The position numbers and the translations under genes were made by a program. Shown here piece after piece: positions 22,127 to 31,129 of a DNA stretch of 64,000 nt (position 1 is its first letter; each line of letters opens with the position of its first letter). Source of the DNA: Oscarella lobularis (lineage: Eukaryota; Porifera; Homoscleromorpha; Homosclerophorida; Oscarellidae); NCBI RefSeq assembly GCF_947507565.1, contig NC_089176.1, forward strand, positions 3,782,001 to 3,846,000, read 5' to 3'. The notes below the pieces were generated by a model. It was given only the letters and a program-made list of their open reading frames with translations, searched no databases and was not told where the DNA came from.

Positions 22127-22324
22127 ATGGAGGCGGGAACATTTTTGCGGAGCCAAGAACGTACCAGCAGAGAGTCAATGTGGGAGTTGGACTGGATACT
22201 AAGCTACAAGGTTGCGCTTGTACAGTTAGTAAAAATCCTAATCATATTTCTCTTTGTTGTTCTACAGGCGTTTATTGGCGCTGTACTAATAGTTGTTGTA
22301 TTAATTATTTTATTTGACGTTTAA
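22127..22324 (+). CDS. possible small membrane protein or C-terminal anchor exon
   Basis: An open frame of 65 codons begins just after a possible acceptor (TTTTTTAAG at 22110-22118). Its second half is strongly hydrophobic (LVQLVKILIIFLFVVLQ and IGAVLIVVVLIILFDV), long enough for one or two membrane passes. It lies 3' of A4 on the same strand and could be its alternative anchor, a separate small gene, or chance. I cannot decide from sequence alone. Confidence 0.3.
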   Translation: MEAGTFLRSQERTSRESMWELDWILSYKVALVQLVKILIIFLFVVLQAFIGAVLIVVVLIILFDV

Positions 22325-22422
22325 CTTTATTAGGTAGGACCTCATTTTCAAAGCATGCTTAGCCATTTTTACGAAACGCTGGAGACAATGGGACAGTATA
22401 GTAAGAAGCTTTTCCTGAAAGT

Positions 22423-23416
22423 TCACGGAGTTTCCGAGTCGTTGGAATAGAACTAAAACACGAATAATAATAAACGAGAGGGCTTTGATTTAAAAAAAGA
22501 GCGTTTCTCACGTGAGGACAAGCCAACTTCACTTTAGATTGAAGTAACGCGACGTTCTTTTGATTAATAGCGCTGTTTTCAACCCATTTGCGATCAAAGT
22601 GCAGAATTTGTACAATGAAACGAATTTGGCTATTTTCACCTAGAAAAATGCCGGAATATTCGTCTGTTTCCTCCCAATAAGTTTTAAATGCTCCGTCGTT
22701 TTTTCCGGATCGTAGTAAAATCAAAATGACGTTGTCTGAAAAGGCATTGAATTTTAAATAAGTTTTAAGGAAGGCTTACGGCAATCAAAATTTTGTCTAC
22801 GCTTTGAATCAAGATTCACCAATCGGTCTGTTGGAATTGACGCGAAATGAAAAATGACGTCAGACTGTGTATCATCGTCTGGCGATGCTCCATGGTGAGT
22901 TGGAACGCTCCCGAGACCTATTTCCTTTAGTAGTCGAGTGACTATTTGTTTGTATTTGTCTTTGTAGTGGTCCTTTTCATACGACACCCCAATACGGGTA
23001 TTGGGAGTAGGCACGCCAAGACGATTGAAAAGGTACGCTACTGCTTTGGAAGTTTCATTTAGTTGGGATTCATGCTTTTCTTGAACTTTCTGCATCTCTT
23101 TTAATTGATTCTCAATTGAGGTTAGTTGAACTTCCCGCATCTCTTTTATTCCATCCTTCATTGTTTTTGGCTTTCCCCCCTTGTATTGGCGATGGCGTTT
23201 CTTTGCCAAAGGGACGCCTGAGTCTTCTTCCGAGTCTGACTTGTCTAATGAGGTCGTCAGAACGTGGAGACTTTGAAGTCCGTTACAAGACTTACCGTTT
23301 GGCAGGAGCAATTCTGAGTCTTCGTGATTTGTCTGTAGAAGATAGTGTGGCCAAAAAAAGCAACCTAGGATCTCCCCACAGCGCACTTTGCTCGAGCTGG
23401 AACAACAGCTGCCCAT
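22423..23416 (-). CDS. B-module protein with lipid-anchor N-terminus (B4)
   Basis: Exons 23416-22780, 22735-22512 and 22452-22423 (right to left) give 296 residues. It opens MGSCCSSSS, a classic combined myristoylation (Gly2) and palmitoylation (Cys4, Cys5) signal, so it is probably held at a membrane. A short coiled coil (about residues 90-120) leads to the B module: TRIGVSYEKDHYKDKYK, VIFHFASI, RLVNLD, then across the intron NVILILLRSGKNDGAF, YSGIFLG, ILHFDRKWVE, ACPH. The 30-nt last exon encodes FYSNDSETP. Function unknown. Confidence 0.75.
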
Positions 23417-23929
23417 AGTTTTGGAAAAGGTTGTTCAGTGTTTACGCTGGTACGTGCGCACTTCACCCCTGGCTCACCTCATCCTCGACTTGCAAATTGC
23501 ATGATCAAACGTGCGTCATTCTCCTTCAAGGGAATCTAGTTATCAAAATTAAGATTGAGGCCTTGCTCCTATCCCACCCCCTCCCCTCTCCCCCTCTCGG
23601 TCTCCTCCCTCTCTCCTCTCCCTCCGCTACCCACACTCACTTCCCGCCACTTGCCTACGCAAATCATAATAGAATTATTTAATTAATCTTTGTCCTCTTG
23701 TTATACGGGAAGTCGAGAGGGAGAACGCCTTTGCGCACTGTGATTCGCGACTCTTTCAGCCATTTTACGGGATAAGAGTGTCGTAACGACCCAAGCCATG
23801 GTCGTCTGCGAAGGATAGAAGGTACAGCTGACCAAATGATCGTCTGTAGATCTATGCGTTTCTGCCAGTGGCTATTAGCAAAGAGGCTGCATAAATGCAT
23901 CAGCAAAAAGTAAAATTGTCTGATAGAAT

Positions 23930-24833
23930 TCACTGGCCATCAACTGGAGTCTTGTAGAACTAAAGAGACATTTGAACGTTTTGCTGAGTGATAAGTGAGA
24001 GTTATTTACGTGGGGACAAGCTCGTCTGATTTCAGTTTGAAGAAGTTTTACATTCTCTTGGTTGATATGACTGTTCTCAAGCCATTTTTGTTCCCAATGC
24101 AGAATTTGTATCGAAAAACGTTTTTCATTTTCCTGGCCTAAGAAGACGCCAGAGTATTGAGATGACTCTTCTAGAAGAGTATCAAAGGCCTTCTCGTTCC
24201 TTCCAGGTCGCATTACAACCAAAACAACGTTTTCTAAATAGGCTATATTGTGATATTTTATTTTATTTAGCAAGACTTACTGCAATCGAATCTCTTTCTG
24301 AGATGTTCATCCAAGTTGACCAGTCTTTGTGTTGGACTTGATGCAATGTGAAAAATAAGATCAAAGTCACTGCCACTGCCTGGAATTTCTCCTCGGTGTA
24401 CTGGAAACGTATCTAGTCCGACTTCTTGCAGTAGCCGTGTAACTACGTCATCGTATTTCACGTTGTAGTGGCTCTTTTCGAATGACACAGCTACGCGAGT
24501 GTTGGGTAGAAGCACGCCACAATGACTGTAAAGAAACGTTAATCTTCTATCGTATTCGTCTAAGTCAGCCCGCAGCTGCCGATGCTGGAACGCTGATCTT
24601 CTATTGCACTCGTCTAAGTCAGCCTGCAGCTGAAGCTGGAGATTTTCGATTTTTTGCTCTTTTCTTTTATTTGTTTCTTTTCTTTTAGATTGGTGTTGTT
24701 TTACGTTGATGCACTTCACTTTTGCTGGCCTGCCATTTGTCGGCCAAACGTTTTGCCAAATCCAACCCATGAGTTGCATGGGAGATCGCCAAAGAAAATT
24801 GATGAGTTGAAAGGGAGCACGAAGGATCTCCAT
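23930..24833 (-). CDS. B-module protein with amphipathic N-terminus (B5)
   Basis: Exons 24833-24281, 24233-24010 and 23959-23930 (right to left) give 268 residues. The first 32 residues are rich in Trp, Leu, Ile and Met (FQLINFLWRS, LMGWIWQNVW) and could lie in a membrane surface. A basic Lys/Arg patch and a coiled coil with a repeated QLRADLDE-like unit follow, then the B module: TRVAVSFEKSHYNVKYD, LIFHIASS, RLVNLDEHLRKRFDC, across the intron NVVLVVMRPGRNEKAF, YSGVFLGQ, QILHWEQKWLE, ACPH. The last exon encodes FYKTPVDGQ, like that of B4, its nearest relative. Confidence 0.75.
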
Positions 24834-25145
24834 GTTCCTTGCTCTAGGCGCCAGCCTGTGTACTCTGTGATCTCAAATTTAATTATTCTTGCAAATTAAA
24901 TAAAATTCACTCCCTCTCCCTGTCTCTTCCCACTCCCTCTGGGGAGGTCAGATTATGATCACCGCCCACTTATCCAACATCATCCAATTCCTCCTCTGCA
25001 CACACACCCTCAGTCTAGCCACCTACCGAGCATCTCACTCATGAGCCAATCAGGATTTGGCTGTACCCCCAACTGTGCGCCTACGCGCCTGTACGGGTAT
25101 TCGCAATGAGCAAGTTCAGCACGTGACCGCGAAGGAAGAAGCGTG
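24834..25145. other. spacer upstream of tweety gene 1
   Basis: No gene is supported. It contains the B5 upstream region and the tweety 5' flank, including CAGCACGTGACC near 25110, which resembles a motif in the carbonic anhydrase array spacers. Confidence 0.5.
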
Positions 25146-27214
25146 ATGTCGTCGTCCTGCGTATCTCCGTATTCTCCGCCGCCGCTCGTCGACTCGCTGC
25201 ACGACTTACCACGCGTCGACTTGCACTTTCACGAGGCGAGCTCTGAATTTCAGCTGGACAGTCAATCCTACCGCGAGGTTCCATGATGTGACGCGATCAT
25301 AAACCCTTGGAAGAATCGCATCCTTAGGGTCTCGCCGTTTGGGCCATAATAGCTGGATCATTTTCGATTCTACTCCTTCTCATCGCCCTTCTCTATCTCG
25401 TCTACAAGTGCTGCTTTCCTCCGCAACGTGCACGCGAGCCCAAAACCGGAAACGAGTGGTTTTGTCTGGCTTTCGTCGCCGCGTTCGCAGTCGTCGCCGT
25501 CGTCATCGCAATCGGCGGCGGTGCAAAAGCGTTCGTGGACACCGACACGGCCATCGATGGATTCATCGAAATCAACGCGCGTCTCGACGCTGCGAGAGAA
25601 AAGGTAATAAGTGGCACGCCCACGAGCGATTTGGACTCGCCATTTGCGTGACGTAGATTTCATCGATTAACAATGACGTCAAAAGGATTGATAGTGATAT
25701 GAAATCGCTGCTAAACAATAAATTCGATCCAGCGGTGGAAAAGCTTGTTGCTGGGACTTTTGATAAAATTTTTGACGTCAGAAAACAGGTGGATAATATT
25801 CAGAGTTTGGTCGACTGTATCCATTTGGACGAGTACGTGAAAATAGCAAGACAATATCGTCGCTATGGGTATGTGCATAAATGGAAAAGAGAAGACGTAA
25901 TAGAACGTTTGTAGAGAGTATGGGATGCTTCCAGTTTTCTGCTATCTGGGTCTTCTTGCTGTAGTTTCACTTATGATATGTTGGAGAAGGGTTATCTGTT
26001 TGAAATTGTAAGACTGTTTGGTTAGACCTCCAATCTTTATTTTTTGCTTAGTTTGGCAGCTTTGGCTCTTGTTGGTCTTTTGCTTTGCGGTTTGATGAGC
26101 GGTGTAACCATGGGCTTATCTCTGGTATATAACTCTCCTTATCTCTCGAGGAATTTTATTACTGCAATTTTTATGTGTAGGCTGGCAGTGACGTATGCAT
26201 GAACCCAGATGGATATTTCTTGAACTACACGTCTAATTCAGATGATAGAGGTTTGAGTCAAAAAAATGCGTATTAGAGGTCAATTGTTTGTGTGTATAGA
26301 AGTCTTGGAATATTATGTCTATTGTGATGATTGTCCCTTTCCCTACATTGAGGCAAGAGCTTCTTACTAGTGATAATAATTCTAATTATTATTATAGGAA
26401 TTCAACAAGGCGTTTTCTGATGTGAGCAAAATAAAAGGGGCGTTTCAAGTTATTAATCGTCTGCTTTCTGAGAAAAAACAAGTCAGTCCGTAGAGTGATC
26501 CATTTCGAATTAATTATGGTTATAGGAGCGTCTTCGTCAAGTGCTAAGTGACACTTCTGAGATTGAAGAATCTCTTGTATCTCTTCGAAATGTTGTCATC
26601 TGTAACGATATTCACCAGGTATATACTTGCAAATTTTTATTACCATTTATCGACCAAACCATTTTATTAGTCGTATCTCAAATCTCGTGATGCAGTCTGC
26701 AAGGAAACAATGTAAGTGCGTTTGAGAAAAGAAACCCCCTCTTCATATATGTTAATATTTTTCTTCAGAATTGATCTCGTTCTTCTTCTACTTGCCACTC
26801 TGATTGCATCTATTCCCATCATGATCATAGTTATGTGTGAGCAGCACGCATGGTGGAAGCTTAGAGAAATCAAGCGGTGAGTCTGCCCACTGGCTTGTAT
26901 TGTAGTAAAAATTAATTAACGTCCATTCGACTAGTTATAGAAAAAGGGAATATGATGAGCGTTCGCCTTTGGCTTCAAGGTCTCGTCTAAATTTTTAGAA
27001 ACGTGTTTGTTATTAGTAACCTTTGTTTTCATTTTTTAGTGAAACCAGGAGCATGAACTTGCAACTTGAGAGCTCTACTAAATTCTCCCCCAAAGCGTCA
27101 CCAATTCCTTCGGCACCCGTTGATCCACCTCCACTGGTTAGTGATAAAGTTTTAGGATGTAGTTTTTAAATTTGTTTTTTTCTCTAGTACACTGAAATAG
27201 AATCAGACTTCTGA
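25146..27214 (+). CDS. TTYH: tweety family membrane protein, copy 1
   Basis: Fourteen exons: 25146-25277, 25328-25603, 25657-25868, 25915-26007, 26052-26124, 26181-26250, 26300-26352, 26398-26481, 26526-26618, 26671-26711, 26769-26876, 26941-26979, 27040-27136 and 27188-27214; 465 residues. It shows the tweety pattern: the N-terminal SLHDLPRVDLHF, two close membrane helices in exon 2, a helical loop, helices 3-4 in exons 4-5, then the Cys-rich loop with AGSDVCMNPDGY, an N-glycosylation site NYTS and VLEYYVYC, a last helix in exon 11 and a cytosolic tail ending PPPLYTEIESDF. Tweety proteins sit in the plasma membrane and have been linked to anion channels and lipid handling. Exon 7 ends at a GC donor. 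Confidence 0.9.
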
Positions 27215-27393
27215 TTATCGATATCAGCTGCTTTGTGTTATGTGAACACTCAATGATACAGGTAAATCTCCTAAAATTCAAGTCCCATAATAAATAGTTT
27301 TATTTTCAGATCACCGATCGACTATAAACATCAGCACGTATTTTTTGATATTCACGTGTACTCATTAACATGACGTCACGCATTCTCGTGACA

Positions 27394-29508
27394 ATGTCTT
27401 CCTGCACGTCAGCGTATTCTCCTTCGTCGCTCATCGAGAGTCTTCACGCGTTTCCGCGATTCGACTTGCACTTTTACAAAACGTCGAATCCCTCTTTCGA
27501 GCCTGAAAACCGCTCCTACCTCGAGGTACGAAAGTCTACTCAGAAAATTTCTCTCCTCTACTCGATTTTCGCTCCTTCGTACACGTGTAGGGCCTCGGCG
27601 TTTGGGCCGTCATTGCGGCCGCCTTCTCCATCCTTCTCCTGCTCGTCTCGCTCGTCTATCTCGTCTGCACATGCTGTTGTTTTCCGCGACGGCGACGCAT
27701 TATGGCGATCGAACCGAAAACCGGAAATGCGTGGTGTCGTCTCTTCTTCGTCGTCCTTATCGCCGCTGTCGCCGTCGGCGTGGCGACGTACGGTGGCGCG
27801 AAGGCTCTGGACGACGCCAATTCAGTCATCGACGGTGCAAACGAGATCGACGCTAGTCTCGACACGGCGAAAGATGAGGTAATTGCAGGTAATTGCGCTC
27901 CTTAGTACGCGCGTTATTGAGTGTCTGTTTTTTCGAGGTTTCTACGATTCGAGACCACGTGAGTCACGTTAATAGTGAATTGGGAGCGCTGCTTGGACTC
28001 GCAAACGACACGAATGTGCGAGAACTCGTCAACGAAGCTCTGATTCGCGTAAAGGACGTCACGGAGAGAATTGATGAGATTAATGATAAAATTGATGACG
28101 TCGATTTGGATGAGTACGTGGCAAAAGCGAAGGAATATCGTCGCTATGGGTACGTAGGTAAAAAATTAAATTTTTTCATTTGAGACTTTTTAATTAGGGA
28201 ATATGGAATGATTCCGTATTTCTGTCTTCTGGGTCTCGTTGTTGGGCTTCCCTTTTTGGGGATTTTATGCTGTCGAAAAACGGCTTTCTGTTTGAAATTG
28301 TATGTCAACTGAAATGGCAGTTCTTACTTTGACTTATCTTTACTGTAGTTTTGCTTTTTTGGCCTTGATTGGCATTTTATTTTGTGGTCTCATGAGTGGA
28401 GCGTCAATGGGAATTTCTCTGGTAATACACTTCTCTTCAAAAGAAATGAATTTTAACCTGTCTTTAGGCTGGAAGTGATGTGTGCATGAATCCAGACGGA
28501 TACCTATTGAATTACACTTCAAATGCAAACGACAGAGGTTCATATACATATGTAGGTGGAAATAGAATAATTGTTTTGCTCTAGACGTTTTAGAATATTA
28601 CATTTATTGCGCCAATTGTTCATTTCCGTACATCGAGGCAAGTTCATTTTACAAAACTGCAGCTAAAACCATCTCATAGTTCTAAATTAGTACTTCAACG
28701 AAGCATATCAGTACGCAGATGAACTGCAATCATTATTTCAAAGTGTCGATGCTCTCCTTCCTCCTGGCAGAGAAAAGGTTTGTATGTGTGATTGACTTAC
28801 CCGTTTTATGTGGCTTTGTAGGAACATCTTCAAGGGGCCATAGCGAGTAGCAAAGACGCCTTGGAGTCTATTAGTAGTCTTCAGAACATTGTGACATGTG
28901 ATGATATAAACGAGGTATGTATCTAATTAGGAATCATTTATTATTATTATTATTATTGACCAACCGGTTGATTAGTCTTATCACAAATCGCGCGACGCCT
29001 TGTGCAAAGAAATGATGTACGCACCTAATGAGAAAATGAGCTTTATGAATAGCATTGGCTTCTTGTGTAGAGATGCCTTTTTTATACTTTTACTTGCTAC
29101 AGTAATTTCATCGCTGCCAATCATGCTTCTTATTATGTGCGAGCAGAACACGTGGAGAAAGATTCAGAATATGAAAGAGTGGGTCTTTGTGGATTGCAGT
29201 ATAATGACGTCTCAATTACTTCTTTATTTATAGTTATTATAGGAGTATTGATACACACAGTGAACGTGCACCGTTGATTTCAAGGTTAGCCTATAAATTG
29301 TGAGAAATCTGTTTTGACGCCAGCTTCCTTTTTAGAACAGAGCACTCTCATTTGGAACACGATTCAAGTAATGCATGGAATGATGACGGGTCACCAAGGT
29401 GCACCACTCCCAATGTGCCACCTCCAAATGTAAGCCTCTGCTTATTACAGTGAAGGTCAGTTTCTGAATATTTGGATTTAGTACGCTGACGTTGCGTCAG
29501 ATCAGTGA
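27394..29508 (+). CDS. TTYH: tweety family membrane protein, copy 2
   Basis: Fourteen exons with boundaries and phases equal to copy 1: 27394-27525, 27591-27878, 27938-28149, 28198-28299, 28349-28421, 28468-28537, 28585-28637, 28691-28777, 28822-28914, 28976-29016, 29071-29178, 29243-29284, 29336-29429 and 29482-29508; 473 residues. The start at 27394 matches copy 1 (MSSCTSAYSP); an ATG at 27370 is also in frame. It has FPRFDLHF, five hydrophobic segments, AGSDVCMNPDGY, VLEYYIYC and the tail PPPNYADVASDQ. Both copies keep PPxY, the ligase-binding motif reported in vertebrate TTYH2. A head-to-tail duplication; exon 7 again ends at a GC donor. Confidence 0.9.
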
Positions 29509-29623
29509 AGCGCTTTCTTCTGTGACTTAATTAATGGACGTTGGTTTTATTAATTAGGTCGGGCAGAGTAAAATATGTTTGGTGGGTGTAGAAGTGCGCA
29601 TGCTTGACGACTACTCCACAGCG

Positions 29624-30783
29624 ATGTCACGGCCTCAAGATCCTTGGCAAACTCGCGTTGACACGCATCGAGAGTTTCTCAAACACAACCTGTACGTAGA
29701 CGACCAATTGCTCCATAGCCTGATGAGAAGACGCTTGAAGAGCGGCGGCGCATTTCTGCTCACTCGAGCCGATAAGGAAAACGTCGAATCGAATACCGGT
29801 TCGACAACGAATATGACCGCGCCAACGAACTCAACGAAAGTCAATACTCTTGTGGAAATCTTGCGTTTCAAAGGCCCCAAAGAGGAGACGTTCGAATTGC
29901 TGTGTCATTCGCTGTACGAGATCAAGCGGGTTTGGATAGTGCAAGAGCTGATGGGCCACTCTGATGAGTCCCAAGATCCTTGGCAAACTCGCGTTGACAC
30001 GCATCGAGAATTTCTCAAACACAACCTCCACGTCGACGACGAATTGCTCAATAGCCTGATGGGAAAACGCTTGGAGAGCGGCGCATCACTGCTCACTCAA
30101 ATTGATAAGGAGGATAATATCGAATCGAGCGCTCTAACGAACTTAGCGAAGGTCGATGCTCTCGTGAAAGTCTTGCGTTTCAAAGGCCCCAAAGAGGAGA
30201 CGTTCAACTTGCTGTGCCTCTCGCTATACGATGTCAGGCGGGTTTGGATAGTGCAAGAACTGATGGGCTGGGAACAAAGCCACTCTGATGAGTCTGATTC
30301 GAAGCAAGGAGCCTTGGAAGGCAAGTCGACTTCAATGGAGCCTGGGGTCAAGGGATGGAAAGACAGGCTTACCAATGACACCCAGAGTTCGAAACAGGTA
30401 AATGATCGATTGTTTTTTTGGGGATCCCAATGCTTTGCCCAAGTCCTTGTACTTAGGATTACAGCAAAGCAGCCGTGGCGGATTCACGTGGCGCCGCTCT
30501 CGAGGATCAATTAGTAGAAGATCGTCACATCAAAGCTCTTGAATTCGAAATTTTTTCCAACACTGATGAACTTGTGTCGTTTGGAAAAGCTCTCATGGGG
30601 TGGAGTCACACAAGAACGCTAAACTATTTCTCAGACATGAAAGGCAGCAAAGTTAATTACCAATTTTCCAGTCTGCTTCATGCTTGGGTAGACAAAGAAG
30701 ACGTCCACACTATAGGAAAATTGCTGTCTGCTTTCAAGGAAGTTGAAAAGGAAGGTGCGGCTGGAAGGATTTTGATAAAATGA
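29624..30783 (+). CDS. tandem CARD plus Death domain adaptor (C1)
   Basis: Exons 29624-30397 and 30457-30783 give 366 residues. Two near-identical CARD-like repeats each run from QDPWQTRVDTHREFLKHNL through KGPKEETF to RVWIVQELMG (about residues 4-105 and 110-215). A short segment beginning MEPGVKGWKDRL is the stump of a third CARD that is complete in C3. The second exon is a Death-like domain (LEFEIFSNTDELVSFGKAL, LLHAWVDKED). The product would link death-fold receptors to downstream partners in the cytosol. The start could also be the in-frame ATG at 29579. Confidence 0.72.
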
Positions 30784-31129
30784 TTGGATTGGTCATTTTT
30801 AGCATTTTTCGTTTGACATTTTAGTAGCCAGAAATTTTACATTGTTTCATTCAGAACCAGGTGCACTCATCACAAAGACTACAGCAAAGCCATTCAAAAA
30901 AAGAAGTGATCCTAACTAAAAGACACTTGAACGGTTAGACACAAGCAGCAAATAGATACTGCTGTAAACGTCACATCAACTTTCACCCTTAAGCTAAGGT
31001 CAAGAAGATACAGAGACATCCAAATCAAAGCCCGCCGATGGAAGGTTAGATGGGCGCCGCCCATTTTCAGGAGCCCGGCCGTTCACGCCCCTTGTGCACT
31101 CATCTCAGACTCTGCAAGATTCAGTCGCA
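30784..31129. other. C1 3' flank and C2 upstream region
   Basis: The first 200 bp resemble the 3' flank of C3 (34927-35095), showing that C1 and C3 were duplicated together with their 3' ends. No gene is supported. Confidence 0.6.
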
